A stretch of DNA of 64,000 nucleotides from an uncultured Lachnospiraceae bacterium. GTDB lineage: Bacteria > Bacillota > Clostridia > Lachnospirales > Lachnospiraceae. Below are positions 35,189 to 44,359 of the stretch, one piece after another. Numbering within the stretch: position 1 is the first letter of the stretch; each line of letters starts with the position of its first letter. The notes below the pieces were generated by a model. The model was not told the DNA's origin and did no database searches. It saw nothing but the letters and a program-made list of their open reading frames with translations. Location of the stretch: contig CAJURU010000010.1 in assembly GCA_910588845.1 (NCBI GenBank), positions 1 to 64,000 on the forward strand, written 5' to 3'. Position numbers and translations under genes: made by a program.

Positions 35189-35881
35189 ATGATTTACACT
35201 AAGGAAGTCGAAAACATGTGTCCTGTAGCTAAGGGCGCAAAACATGAACCCGCTCCAATTCCGGAAGAAGGCAAATGGGTTCATTCCAAAAAAATTGAAG
35301 ATATTTCCGGTTTTACACATGGCGTAGGCTGGTGCGCACCGCAGCAGGGTGCCTGCAAGCTTTCTCTGAATGTAAAAAATGGTGTAATTGAGGAAGCTTT
35401 GGTTGAGACTATCGGCTGTTCCGGTATGACCCACTCCGCAGCTATGGCAGCAGAGATTTTACAGGGAAAGACAATTTTGGAAGCATTGAATACAGACCTT
35501 GTATGTGATGCAATCAATACAGCTATGAGAGAGCTGTTCTTACAGATTGTTTATGGACGTACCCAGAGTGCATTCTCTGACGACGGACTGGCAGTAGGCG
35601 CTGGCTTGGAAGACTTAGGAAAGGGCCTTCGCTCTCAGGTTGGAACTATGTATGCAACCAAAGAAAAAGGTGTTCGTTACCTGGAAATGGCAGAAGGCTA
35701 TGTAACCGGTATCGCATTAGATGCAGATAACGAAGTAATCGGTTATCAGTTTGTAAGCCTTGGCAAAATGACTGACTTCATCAAAAAAGGCGATGATCCT
35801 AACACCGCTTGGGAAAAGGCAAAAGGACAGTATGGCCGCGTAGCAGATGCTGCTAAGATTATCGACCCAAGAGAAGAGTAA
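35189..35881 (+). CDS. NifU/IscU-like iron-sulfur scaffold-related protein
   Basis: A 230-residue cytosolic protein. The region from about residue 40 to 130 follows the NifU N-terminal fold with Cys in GWCAPQQGACKLSL and in TIGCSGMTHSAAMAA, matching scaffold-type cluster ligands; a third Cys lies in DLVCDAINTA. The C-terminal ~90 residues are not part of classical IscU. The N-terminal MCPVAKGAKHEPAPIPEEGK stretch is also unusual. ATG 35189 follows AAAGGAG. It is 19 bases from the GGGtGRT gene, a pairing conserved in anaerobes by family knowledge. It probably handles Fe-S for its partner; the target is unknown. Confidence 0.82.
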   Translation: MIYTKEVENMCPVAKGAKHEPAPIPEEGKWVHSKKIEDISGFTHGVGWCAPQQGACKLSLNVKNGVIEEALVETIGCSGMTHSAAMAAEILQGKTILEALNTDLVCDAINTAMRELFLQIVYGRTQSAFSDDGLAVGAGLEDLGKGLRSQVGTMYATKEKGVRYLEMAEGYVTGIALDADNEVIGYQFVSLGKMTDFIKKGDDPNTAWEKAKGQYGRVADAAKIIDPREE

Positions 35882-35900
35882 GGAAAGGAGAACGAATACA

Positions 35901-36911
35901 ATGGCTTTATTTGAATCATATGAAAGAAGGATTGACCAGATCAATTCTGTATTAAACAATTACGGAATCAGCTCCATTGAGGAAGCTGAAAAGATTACCA
36001 AAGACGCTGGGCTTGACGTGTACGAGCAGGTGAAAAAGATTCAGCCGATCTGTTTCGAGAATGCTTGCTGGGCTTACATAGTAGGCGCTGCAATTGCGAT
36101 CAAGAAGGGCGCCAAGAGGGCGGCAGACGCAGCGGCAGCAATCGGTGAAGGCCTTCAGGCTTTCTGTATCCCGGGCTCCGTAGCAGACCACAGGAAGGTT
36201 GGTCTTGGACATGGGAACCTTGGTAAGATGTTATTAGAGGAAGAGACAGAGTGCTTCTGTTTCCTGGCAGGCCATGAATCCTTTGCAGCAGCAGAGGGCG
36301 CGATTGGTATCGCTGAGAAAGCGAATAAAGTTCGTCAGAAACCTCTGCGCGTTATCTTAAATGGCCTTGGCAAAGATGCAGCTCAGATTATTTCCCGTAT
36401 TAACGGCTTTACATTTGTTGAGACAAAATATGACTACAAGGAAGCAAAGTTAAACGTGGAATATGAGAAAGCATATTCAGATGGACTTCGTGCGACTGTC
36501 AAATGTTATGGCGCAGATGATGTTCAGGAAGGCGTTGCAATCATGCATCATGAGAACGTCGGTGTTTCCATTACCGGTAACTCCACGAACCCCACACGTT
36601 TCCAGCATCCGGTAGCAGGTACATACAAGAAGGAATGCAACGAGCAGGGCAAGCATTACTTCTCCGTTGCATCCGGCGGCGGTACGGGACGTACGCTTCA
36701 CCCGGATAACATGGCGGCAGGGCCGGCTTCCTACGGCATGACAGATACCATGGGCCGTATGCACTCTGATGCACAGTTTGCTGGTTCTTCTTCTGTTCCG
36801 GCTCATGTAGAGATGATGGGTCTGATCGGAATGGGTAATAACCCAATGGTAGGAGCTACCGTTGCAGTGGCAGTTTCCGTAGAAGAAGCGGCTAAGGCTG
36901 GCAAATTCTAG
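35901..36911 (+). CDS. GGGtGRT-family protein
   Basis: A 336-residue protein named for its GGGTGRT motif (in VASGGGTGRTLHPDNMAAGP, about residue 257). A second Gly-rich segment, IPGSVADHRKVGLGHGNLG, lies at about 93-111. Other Cys residues (PICFENACW near 50-57, ECFCFLAGHE near 119-128) could bind metal. No enzyme activity is established for the family. ATG 35901 follows AAGGAAAGGAGAACG. It forms an operon with the NifU-like gene and ends in a strong terminator. The highly codon-biased sequence suggests abundant expression. Confidence 0.88.
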   Translation: MALFESYERRIDQINSVLNNYGISSIEEAEKITKDAGLDVYEQVKKIQPICFENACWAYIVGAAIAIKKGAKRAADAAAAIGEGLQAFCIPGSVADHRKVGLGHGNLGKMLLEEETECFCFLAGHESFAAAEGAIGIAEKANKVRQKPLRVILNGLGKDAAQIISRINGFTFVETKYDYKEAKLNVEYEKAYSDGLRATVKCYGADDVQEGVAIMHHENVGVSITGNSTNPTRFQHPVAGTYKKECNEQGKHYFSVASGGGTGRTLHPDNMAAGPASYGMTDTMGRMHSDAQFAGSSSVPAHVEMMGLIGMGNNPMVGATVAVAVSVEEAAKAGKF

Positions 36912-36936
36912 GAAGAGTTAGTGAGATTAAGGATCT

Positions 36937-36972
36937 GGGGACTTTTGGAGAAATCTAAGAGTCCCCGTTTTT
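36937..36972 (+). terminator. Terminator of the NifU-like/GGGtGRT operon
   Basis: GGGGACT (36937-36943) pairs with AGTCCCC (36960-36966), then GTTTTTT. Confidence 0.9.
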
Positions 36973-37091
36973 TAATTAAGTTTGATCTTGTATTTTATCT
37001 AACTGCAATAGTAGCAAGTACTTTTGGCATACAGATTCAGATTACGAGTGAATAGTAACCGGGAGAAAAGTAAAATTTTAGAGAATTTTTA

Positions 37092-37121
37092 TTGCCTATT
37101 GCATTCGTTATGTATTATAAT
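37092..37121 (+). promoter_or_regulatory. pckA promoter
   Basis: TTGCCT (37092-37097), 18 bases, TATAAT (37116-37121). The ~105-base leader contains the hairpin GTAAAAC/GTTTTAC near 37158-37174 and a leader AAGGAGG near 37186 that precedes no frame I could call. Confidence 0.6.
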
Positions 37122-37234
37122 ATAGGGCAGGAAGTTAATATTTCCCATTTCCTGGAGTAAAACAGTGTTTTACAGTACTCGGGCAAGGAGGAAATCTTTA
37201 CTTCAGAAAAAGAAAAGGAAAAGAGGTTAAAAAA

Positions 37235-38839
37235 ATGAGCAAAATTGATTTGAGCAAGTACGGTATTACCGGCACCACAGAGATTGTCCACAATCCTTCT
37301 TACGAGGACCTGTTTAAGGAAGAGACTAAGCCTGAGTTGGAGGGCTATGAGAAAGGACAGGTCAGCGAGCTCGGAGCAGTTAATGTAATGACAGGAATTT
37401 ACACCGGCCGTTCTCCCAAAGACAAATTCATCGTAATGGACGAGAATTCCAAGGACACTGTATGGTGGACCTCCGATGAATATAAGAACGATAACCATCC
37501 GGCAACGGAAGAGACCTGGGATGCAGTTAAGAAGATTGCTCAGAAAGAGCTTTCCGATAAGAGACTGTTTGTGGTAGACGCTTTTTGCGGCGCTAATAAG
37601 GACACTCGCATGGCAATCCGTTTCATTATGGAAGTAGCATGGCAGGCACATTTTGTAGAGAACATGTTCATCATGCCTTCTGCTGAGGAACTTGAGAGCT
37701 TTGAGCCTGACTTCGTTGTATATAACGCTTCCAAGGCTAAAGTTGAGAATTATAAGGAATTGGGATTGAACTCTGAGACAGCTGTAGTATTCAATATCAC
37801 AAGCCGTGAGCAGGTAATTATCAACACATGGTACGGCGGAGAGATGAAGAAAGGTATGTTCTCCATGATGAATTACTATCTGCCGCTTAAGGGCATCGCT
37901 TCCATGCACTGCTCCGCTAACACAGATATGAACGGTGAGAATACAGCAATCTTCTTCGGTCTTTCCGGTACAGGTAAGACAACATTGTCTACAGATCCCA
38001 AGCGTCTTCTGATTGGTGATGACGAGCACGGCTGGGATGACAACGGCGTATTTAACTTTGAGGGCGGCTGCTATGCGAAGGTAATTAACTTGGACAAGGA
38101 CTCTGAGCCGGATATCTACAATGCGATCAAGAGAGATGCGCTTCTTGAGAACGTTACTCTCGATGCTGACGGCAAGATTGACTTTGATGATAAGAGTGTA
38201 ACAGAGAATACGCGTGTATCTTATCCAATCAATCATATTGAGAAGATTGTACGTCCGGTTTCTTCTGCACCGGCAGCTAAGAATGTAATTTTCCTGTCCG
38301 CAGATGCATTTGGCGTACTTCCTCCAGTATCTGTTCTGACACCGGAGCAGACACAGTATTATTTCCTGTCTGGCTTTACAGCTAAACTTGCAGGAACAGA
38401 ACGTGGAATTACAGAGCCTACCCCGACGTTCTCAGCTTGTTTCGGTCAGGCATTCTTAGAGCTGCATCCGACCAAATATGCTGAGGAGCTTGTAAAGAGA
38501 ATGGAGAAGAGCGGCGCGAAGGCATATCTTGTAAACACAGGCTGGAACGGCACAGGTAAGCGTATCTCCATCAAAGACACGAGAGGTATTATTGATGCAA
38601 TCCTTAACGGAGATATTCTCAATGCTCCTACGAAGAAGATTCCGTTCTTTGATTTTGAGGTACCGACGGAGCTTCCAGGTGTTGATCCTGCGATTCTTGA
38701 TCCGCGCGACACTTATGCTGACGTTTCTGAATGGGAGACCAAGGCAAAAGATCTTGCACAGAGATTCGTTAAGAACTTTGCAAAATATGAGGGAAATGAT
38801 GCAGGAAAGGCTCTTGTTTCTGCTGGACCTGAAGTATAA
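37235..38839 (+). CDS. pckA: Phosphoenolpyruvate carboxykinase (ATP)
   Basis: A 534-residue enzyme that interconverts oxaloacetate and PEP with ATP/ADP, feeding gluconeogenesis or CO2-fixing succinate formation in anaerobes. The P-loop GLSGTGKTTLS (about 247) and the ATP-PEPCK signature with metal-binding Asp in LIGDDEHGWDDNGVF are intact. YTGRSPKDKFIV near 50 binds oxaloacetate. Arg and Lys of the active site lie in NTRVSYPI. Length matches ATP-type PEPCK. GAAAAGAGG precedes the ATG; a hairpin follows the stop. Confidence 0.96.
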   Translation: MSKIDLSKYGITGTTEIVHNPSYEDLFKEETKPELEGYEKGQVSELGAVNVMTGIYTGRSPKDKFIVMDENSKDTVWWTSDEYKNDNHPATEETWDAVKKIAQKELSDKRLFVVDAFCGANKDTRMAIRFIMEVAWQAHFVENMFIMPSAEELESFEPDFVVYNASKAKVENYKELGLNSETAVVFNITSREQVIINTWYGGEMKKGMFSMMNYYLPLKGIASMHCSANTDMNGENTAIFFGLSGTGKTTLSTDPKRLLIGDDEHGWDDNGVFNFEGGCYAKVINLDKDSEPDIYNAIKRDALLENVTLDADGKIDFDDKSVTENTRVSYPINHIEKIVRPVSSAPAAKNVIFLSADAFGVLPPVSVLTPEQTQYYFLSGFTAKLAGTERGITEPTPTFSACFGQAFLELHPTKYAEELVKRMEKSGAKAYLVNTGWNGTGKRISIKDTRGIIDAILNGDILNAPTKKIPFFDFEVPTELPGVDPAILDPRDTYADVSEWETKAKDLAQRFVKNFAKYEGNDAGKALVSAGPEV

Positions 38840-38899
38840 TATGGCTTAATTAGGAGTTATCATATCCTTTATAGCATATAGTTTCATGAACTAGACAAA

Positions 38900-38942
38900 C
38901 AGGCTTCTTATGTTTTGAATAAGTCAAATCATAAGGGGCCTG
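38900..38942 (+). terminator. Hairpin after pckA
   Basis: CAGGCTTCTTATG (38900-38912) pairs with CATAAGGGGCCTG (38930-38942), 13 pairs including G-T. CTTTATGC follows, so the U tract is short. Confidence 0.65.
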
Positions 38943-38978
38943 CTTTATGCATTAATACAGGAAATTTATTACTAAAAT

Positions 38979-39041
38979 ACAAAATTAACGTATTTTGGGA
39001 CAAAATTAACATAAGAAAAGTATAAAGTTTTGTGATATAAT
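38979..39041 (+). promoter_or_regulatory. LytTR direct-repeat operator and promoter
   Basis: ACAAAATTAAC occurs at 38979-38989 and 39000-39010, a 21-bp period. On the minus strand the sites read TACGTTAAT and TATGTTAAT, close to the AgrA/LytTR half-site pattern [TA][AC][CA]GTTN[AG][TG]. The first fits all positions and the second all but one. A TATAAT at 39036-39041 lies downstream with no good -35, as expected for an activator-dependent promoter. The regulator gene starts at 39074. Confidence 0.7.
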
Positions 39042-39073
39042 TGTTCTAGTTTATACTAGGGGGAAAGACGCTA

Positions 39074-39772
39074 ATGAGAATAGCAGTCTGTGATGATTGT
39101 TCTGAAGATGCTTTATCCTTAAAGAAAAGTTTGAGAGGACAGGATGTGCAGGTATTTTTTTCAGCAAAAGACCTTCTTGCGAATATTACAGCTAGAAACC
39201 TGAATTTTGACTTATATCTGATAGATATTTATATAGATGATTTTATGGATGGGATTGAACTGGCAAAGAAACTGCGTGAGATGGATAAGGAGGCGGTGAT
39301 CTGTTTTGTATCTACCAGTGATGCATTTTACCGGGAGGCATATGATTTGTATGCAGTTCAATATTTATTGAAGCCTGTGCAGAAAGACGCGCTCAGGAAG
39401 CTCTTAGACAAGGTTTCAGGAAATATGGACCGATACAGGGAGCAGAGTCTCAGTTTTAAATGGCGTGGGCAGAGCGGTACCATTCCCTATAGGAAGATAC
39501 TCTATATCAGCAGCAGGGAGCATACGATTTCCATCTACTGTACGGACGGAACAGTACAAAAATGCAAGGGGAAGTTGAGTGAGCTGGAATTGCGCTTGTG
39601 TGGAGATGTATTTCTGAGATGCCATCAGAGTTTCCTTGTCAATATTTATCAGGTGGATAATTTGGACGGAAATGATCTCATAATTTCAGGACAAAGAGTT
39701 CCAATATCCAGGAAATATTTTGCGGAAGTGAAAAGAAGGTATCAGGAAATCTTATTTGAGGAGGTAGACTGA
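39074..39772 (+). CDS. LytTR-family response regulator (second pair)
   Basis: A 232-residue AgrA-type regulator. The receiver has acidic pocket CDDC with Asp8/Asp9-type residues, phospho-Asp in YLIDIYID (about 53-56), and YLLKPVQ. The LytTR domain (about 130-228) has GTIPYRKILYISS, FLRCHQSFLVN and VPISRKYFAEV. GGGGGAAAGACGCTA precedes the ATG. Its stop overlaps the kinase start (TGATGG). The direct repeats upstream match the LytTR binding pattern, so it probably activates its own operon. Confidence 0.9.
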   Translation: MRIAVCDDCSEDALSLKKSLRGQDVQVFFSAKDLLANITARNLNFDLYLIDIYIDDFMDGIELAKKLREMDKEAVICFVSTSDAFYREAYDLYAVQYLLKPVQKDALRKLLDKVSGNMDRYREQSLSFKWRGQSGTIPYRKILYISSREHTISIYCTDGTVQKCKGKLSELELRLCGDVFLRCHQSFLVNIYQVDNLDGNDLIISGQRVPISRKYFAEVKRRYQEILFEEVD

Positions 39773-41058
39773 TGGAAATACTTCGGGAGTTATCCCTTCT
39801 GTGGTCATTGTTTCATATATTAATTCTCTTTATGATGCTATACCGTTCTCGTTATCCAAGAAGAAAAACACTTTTTCTTACTGGAATCACAATGATACCA
39901 TTGATAGCCTTGAATCTGGCGGGAGTGGCGATTTACGGAGCACAGTTTATGGGGAAAATCTTTATCTTAACCTGCACTCTGCCAAGTCTTTTTGTTTTCT
40001 GGTTTATTTCAGAGGATAAAAAAGGAAGGTTTTTCTTTACATTCTGTCTGGCTGATACGGTGGCTCTATGGATTATCGCGGCGACGAATGTGGCAGATTT
40101 CTATTTTGGAGGCGGACAGTGTATATTGATGTTTATAAGCAGGATGATAATGTTTCCTTTGGTGGAATGGATAGCTATTCGTCATTTAAGGAAACCCTAT
40201 TTAGAATTGCAGGGAGCGGTCGCAAGCGGCTGGGGAATCTTTGCCGGGATGACGGCTTTATATTATATCTTGTTGGCGGTATTTGCAAATTTTCCTGTAA
40301 TAATTACTGCAAGACCGCAGGAGCTTCCGACTTTTTTATTGGTATTAATGTTGATGCCTATGACATATGCTACGATTTTAACAGCGCTTTATCGGCAGCT
40401 TTTGCTTTACCGAAGGCAACAGAGCGAGCGCATTTTGCAGGAACAGAAGCATGCGCTGGAGGTACAGCTTGAGAATCAGCAGCGAATTCGCAGGATGAAG
40501 CATGACATGAAGGGCTATGCCGTTACGCTTTCCGGGTTGCTTGCGGAAGGGAAAATACAGGAGGCACAGGAATATTTGAATGCTGTGAGGACAGAGATGG
40601 ACAGTTTGTTAGGACAGTTCTGTGCTAATCCGTATATTAACGCTATATTTGTCCAGTATAGCCAGAAATTTCAGGAAATACATGCAGATTTTCAGTTGGA
40701 TATTTGCATAGGTGATGAGGAGCTGCCATATATGGACTTGTGCCGTATTCTTGCAAACGGATTGGAAAATGCCTACGATGCATTGGAGGCGTTAAAAGTG
40801 CAAGAGAGGGAAATTTCTGTGCAGATGAAATATAGCCGAGACTACTTGGTAATTCGCATAAGGAATCGTTGCCAAGAGGACTTGAGAGTAGAGAAAGGAG
40901 CGATTCCTCCCAGCAGCAAGGGGGGAAGAGAACATGGATTTGGCCTGGCCACTGTCAAAGAGGCGGCGGAGCGTTTAGGCGGTGACATGCTTTGCTATAC
41001 CGAGAACCACAATTTTGTGTTGGACGTGATGGTGCGTATCAAAAACTTATCAATATAA
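39772..41058 (+). CDS. AgrC-like histidine kinase (second pair)
   Basis: A 428-residue sensor kinase with six or seven N-terminal transmembrane helices (1-205). The phospho-acceptor His is in RMKHDMKGYAVTLSGLL (about 244). The GHKL ATPase domain has N-box NGLENAYDALEAL and G-box HGFGLATVKEAAERLGG. It differs from the first kinase in its sensor helices. No peptide or processing gene is adjacent, so the signal is unknown. A strong terminator follows. Confidence 0.88.
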   Translation: MEILRELSLLWSLFHILILFMMLYRSRYPRRKTLFLTGITMIPLIALNLAGVAIYGAQFMGKIFILTCTLPSLFVFWFISEDKKGRFFFTFCLADTVALWIIAATNVADFYFGGGQCILMFISRMIMFPLVEWIAIRHLRKPYLELQGAVASGWGIFAGMTALYYILLAVFANFPVIITARPQELPTFLLVLMLMPMTYATILTALYRQLLLYRRQQSERILQEQKHALEVQLENQQRIRRMKHDMKGYAVTLSGLLAEGKIQEAQEYLNAVRTEMDSLLGQFCANPYINAIFVQYSQKFQEIHADFQLDICIGDEELPYMDLCRILANGLENAYDALEALKVQEREISVQMKYSRDYLVIRIRNRCQEDLRVEKGAIPPSSKGGREHGFGLATVKEAAERLGGDMLCYTENHNFVLDVMVRIKNLSI

Positions 41059-41075
41059 GAGTAGTAAAAATAAAA

Positions 41076-41131
41076 ACATACAATCTATACAATATGGTAA
41101 GAGCCAAATGTGTATAGATTGTATGTTTTTT
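41076..41131. terminator. Bidirectional terminator
   Basis: ACATACAATCTATACA (41076-41091) pairs with TGTATAGATTGTATGT (41111-41126), 16 perfect pairs, followed by T6. It also ends the convergent aldehyde dehydrogenase gene. Confidence 0.9.
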
Positions 41132-42509
41132 ATCGGAGGAAAACCCGAACTAACTTTTCGTAAATCTCCTTGTACGGTTGATAGCGCATAGGCAAATCGA
41201 GCCATGTTTTCTTGTCAACAATGCTTTTGTAGTGGGAGAAGGTGGAAAATCCGTCTTTTCCATGATAAGAGCCCATGCCGCTTTCGCCAAATCCCCCGAA
41301 TCCCAATTGGCTGGTGGCAAGGTGGATGACTGTGTCATTGATACAGCCGCCGCCAAATCCACATTGGGCAGTAACTTTTCTGGCGGCGTGTTTGTCGGAA
41401 GTAAAGATATATAGCGCCAAGGGGTGGGGCATACTGTTTATTTTGTGAATCGCTTGGTCGAGGGAATCATAGGTGAGTATCGGCAGCAGTGGACCGAAGA
41501 TTTCTTCTTTCATAACATTATCTGAGAAAGAAATATTGTCCATGACCGTTGGCTCAATGCGCAGTGCAGCTTCATCGGTCTGTCCTCCGTGGATAATTTT
41601 TGAGGGTTCCATTAATCCGCAGATTCGTTTAAAATGTTTGTCATTTATAATTCTGCCGTAATTTATGTTTTGTAGAGGGGCAGCGCCAAACTGAAGTGAA
41701 ATTTGTTTTTTTATTTCAGCAAGCAGTTTTTTTTTGACGGCCGCATCGCAGTAAATATAGTCGGGAGCCACGCAGGTCTGTCCGCAGTTGAGGAATTTAC
41801 CAAAGACAATTCGCTTGGCCGCCAGTTTGAGGTTTGCACTTTTCTCGACAATGCAGGGGCTTTTGCCGCCTAGCTCCAAAGTAACCGGAATGAGATTGTC
41901 AGCGGCATGGCGCATAACTTCTTTGCCTACAGACTGGCTGCCGGTGAAAAAAATATAATCGAAGCGTTGGTTTAAGAGAAAGGTATTTTCTTCACGGCCA
42001 CCGGTAATGACAGAGATAAATTGTCGATCAAAACATTTTTCAATAATATCATATATAATCTGGCTGGTGTGAGGGGAATATGCGCTTGGCTTTATTACGG
42101 CTGTATTTCCAGCAGCAATAGCGTCTACCAAAGGATCAAGGGTCAGCAGAAAAGGATAATTCCAAGGGCTCATAATCAATACTGTTCCATAGGGAGAAGG
42201 CTTTTTGAAGCTTCTGGAATGAAATTGTGAGAGTGGCGTGTGGACTCTTTTTTCCCGCGCACAGGAGCGGATATGTTTTAACATGTAGCTGATTTCGCTG
42301 AGTACCAGTCCAATTTCACACATATAGCTTTCAAAGTGACTTTTCCCCAAATCTTTAAGGATAGCCTCAGTAATATCATTTTCATAATTATTAATGCAGG
42401 TTTTGAGTTTCTTGAGAGCGTTTATGCGGAAGTCTATATCCAGTGTCTTGCCGGAAGAGAAAAAAGTTTTCTGCATGTCTATCGTCTGTTTAATATCAAT
42501 TTCTTTCAT
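41130..42509 (-). CDS. Aldehyde dehydrogenase, class 3-like
   Basis: A 459-residue NAD(P)-dependent enzyme oxidising aldehydes (or, in reverse, reducing acyl groups). The catalytic Cys is in LNCGQTCVAPDYI and the general-base Glu in VTLELGGKSPCIV. The FTGSQSVGKEVM nucleotide motif is intact. It resembles the coniferyl/fatty-aldehyde group (short N-terminus, YSPHTS, hydrophobic C-terminus). The ATG at 42509 is preferred: AAGGATGG lies upstream and the ATG at 42521 overlaps it. It is the third gene of the MarR-ADH-ALDH operon, 69 bases after the alcohol dehydrogenase. The pair could interconvert an alcohol, its aldehyde and the acid. Confidence 0.87.
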   Translation of the reverse strand: MKEIDIKQTIDMQKTFFSSGKTLDIDFRINALKKLKTCINNYENDITEAILKDLGKSHFESYMCEIGLVLSEISYMLKHIRSCAREKRVHTPLSQFHSRSFKKPSPYGTVLIMSPWNYPFLLTLDPLVDAIAAGNTAVIKPSAYSPHTSQIIYDIIEKCFDRQFISVITGGREENTFLLNQRFDYIFFTGSQSVGKEVMRHAADNLIPVTLELGGKSPCIVEKSANLKLAAKRIVFGKFLNCGQTCVAPDYIYCDAAVKKKLLAEIKKQISLQFGAAPLQNINYGRIINDKHFKRICGLMEPSKIIHGGQTDEAALRIEPTVMDNISFSDNVMKEEIFGPLLPILTYDSLDQAIHKINSMPHPLALYIFTSDKHAARKVTAQCGFGGGCINDTVIHLATSQLGFGGFGESGMGSYHGKDGFSTFSHYKSIVDKKTWLDLPMRYQPYKEIYEKLVRVFLR

Positions 42510-42578
42510 AATTAAATCCATCCTTAAATTAGTAGTCTTGATACTGAGAAAATTTATACAGCGTTAATCCGGCGTGGT

Positions 42579-43778
42579 TTACTCCATGAGAAGATAATAG
42601 AATTGCTCTAATTCCTTTGCGTTCATCAATACTGGAACCGGATAGAGGGGATTTGCTTCTTTGTCAGCGTAGCGTGAGAGTTTTACAATATCTTCTTCTT
42701 GAATTTCAGGAATAGTGTTTCCGATATTAAATCGTTTTTTCATTTTATTAATTGCATCGATAAAATTGGCGGCTGCAACATCATAGGGAGTGTCTTTGTC
42801 TGCAAGTTGTACTTCTACGGCCAGGCGATATAATTTTTTATGGATGCTTTTGCCGTAGGATTCTAGGACAAACGGAAGGAGGATGGCATTTGCCAGGCCG
42901 TGGGGGACGTTGTATTGTCCTCCGAGGGAATGGGCAACTGCATGGACATACCCTACATAAGACTTTGTAAAGGCACACCCAGCGTAGAAAGATGCCTTGA
43001 GCATATTGCGCCTGGCATCCACATCTTTGCCGTTCTCATATGCTGCTTCCAGATTATCAAAGATGAGTTTTACCGCCATCAAGGCATCTTTTCTTGTTCC
43101 ATGCGTAGTAGAGTTGCCGATATATGCTTCTACGGCATGGGTCAAGGCATCTATTCCAGTTGTCGCAGTGATGAACGGCGGAAGGCTTACCGTGACCTTG
43201 GGATCTAATACGGCATATCTGGGAATCAGTGGAAAATCGTTTATAGCATATTTATGTCTTGTCTCCGCATCTGTAATTACCGCCGCTAAGGTAGTCTCGC
43301 TTCCAGTTCCGGCAGTTGTGGGGATCGCGATCAATAAAGGAAGTTTCTTATGTACTTTTAAGATGCCTTTCATCTTAGAAAGGGATTGCTTTGGCTTAAC
43401 AATCCTCGCGCCAACCGCTTTGGCGCAATCTATGCTGGAACCGCCGCCAAATCCGATAATGGCATCGCAGTCCTCAGAAAGATAGAGATTTACGGCTTCA
43501 TCTACATTGACAGTAGTGGGGTTGGCAACTGTCTTATCGTAAATAACATATCTCATGCCATTTTCCGAAAGGGCGCGTTCTAGCCGTGCAGTGATGCCCA
43601 GTCTGCGAATGCCGGCATCTGTTATAATTAAAACGCTGTTGTGTTTATGTTTTCTGAGGGTATCAGGGATTCCTTTCACGCTTTTGATAATCTTTGGCTT
43701 TCGATATGGAAGAAAGGGAATGGCAATTTTAAAGGCGGTCTGAAATATCCTGCAATAAAATTTCTTTAATTTATTCAT
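42579..43778 (-). CDS. Iron-containing alcohol dehydrogenase (MarR operon)
   Basis: A 399-residue type III Fe-ADH. The GFGGGSSIDCAKA nucleotide motif, the TTAGTGSETTLAA segment, and metal ligands in DALTHAVEAYIG and VAHSLGGQYNVPHGLANA are intact. ATG 43778 is used because GAAAGGAACC precedes it; the MarR stop overlaps it (ATGAATAA), so the two are translationally coupled. The longer in-frame start at 43832 would run into MarR coding sequence. It should work with the adjacent aldehyde dehydrogenase. Confidence 0.9.
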   Translation of the reverse strand: MNKLKKFYCRIFQTAFKIAIPFLPYRKPKIIKSVKGIPDTLRKHKHNSVLIITDAGIRRLGITARLERALSENGMRYVIYDKTVANPTTVNVDEAVNLYLSEDCDAIIGFGGGSSIDCAKAVGARIVKPKQSLSKMKGILKVHKKLPLLIAIPTTAGTGSETTLAAVITDAETRHKYAINDFPLIPRYAVLDPKVTVSLPPFITATTGIDALTHAVEAYIGNSTTHGTRKDALMAVKLIFDNLEAAYENGKDVDARRNMLKASFYAGCAFTKSYVGYVHAVAHSLGGQYNVPHGLANAILLPFVLESYGKSIHKKLYRLAVEVQLADKDTPYDVAAANFIDAINKMKKRFNIGNTIPEIQEEDIVKLSRYADKEANPLYPVPVLMNAKELEQFYYLLME

Positions 43779-44280
43779 TTGTGGCGGTTCCTTTCTCGTT
43801 TTTGGGATTTGTGTGAAAAATACTTTGTTCAAAATCTACGGATTCTGTACATATTTGATTTAGGTTATCGGAAATCTGGAACAACACTCGGTAAAATACT
43901 TCACGTTCTGTTTCTGTAATGCCGGCTCCGCCCTTTTTTGTAGCGTGAAATATCATGTTGTTGACAGTGCTGGCACACTTTTGTCCTTCTGGCGTCAATA
44001 GAGCCTTTGCGCGGTATTTTTTGTCGTTTGCTGATTCATAGTAGATAAAGCCGCCACGTTCGAGGTCTGATAGTATCCTCGAAATGCCGGCCTTGTCTTC
44101 TTTGCACATGTCGCATAAATCCGTCGCTGTCAGTCCATCAGGATGGCTGGACAAATGATAAATGCACATGACATGGGTTCCCTTTAACCCGATTTCGCTC
44201 ATTTGCCGCTTTTTGATACGCTGGATGTTTTTGTATATCTGTGAAATCCCAATTGTTAGTTTTTCAAATCGGTCAATCAT
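43771..44280 (-). CDS. MarR-family transcriptional regulator
   Basis: A 169-residue winged-helix regulator. The helix-turn-helix is LTATDLCDMCKEDKAGISRI and the wing GGFIYYESANDKKYRAKALL. ATG 44280 is chosen because GAGGATTCT precedes it; the extra N-terminal codons from 44391 overlap promoter and operator. It heads the minus-strand operon, with its stop overlapping the alcohol dehydrogenase start. The operator across its -35 suggests self-repression relieved by an alcohol, aldehyde or phenolic ligand. Confidence 0.87.
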   Translation of the reverse strand: MIDRFEKLTIGISQIYKNIQRIKKRQMSEIGLKGTHVMCIYHLSSHPDGLTATDLCDMCKEDKAGISRILSDLERGGFIYYESANDKKYRAKALLTPEGQKCASTVNNMIFHATKKGGAGITETEREVFYRVLFQISDNLNQICTESVDFEQSIFHTNPKNEKGTATNE

Positions 44281-44359
44281 AGAATCCTCATTTCTTAAAA
44301 TCTGAATTGTGCTGCTTGTATACACGGAATGTTGATGGGTCAACTTTAGTGACAAAGAG

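Noticed and set aside
37115..38236. A 373-codon open frame antisense to pckA
   Set aside because: It mirrors the codon bias of pckA, has no ribosome site and shows no domain pattern. pckA is complete and certain on the other strand.
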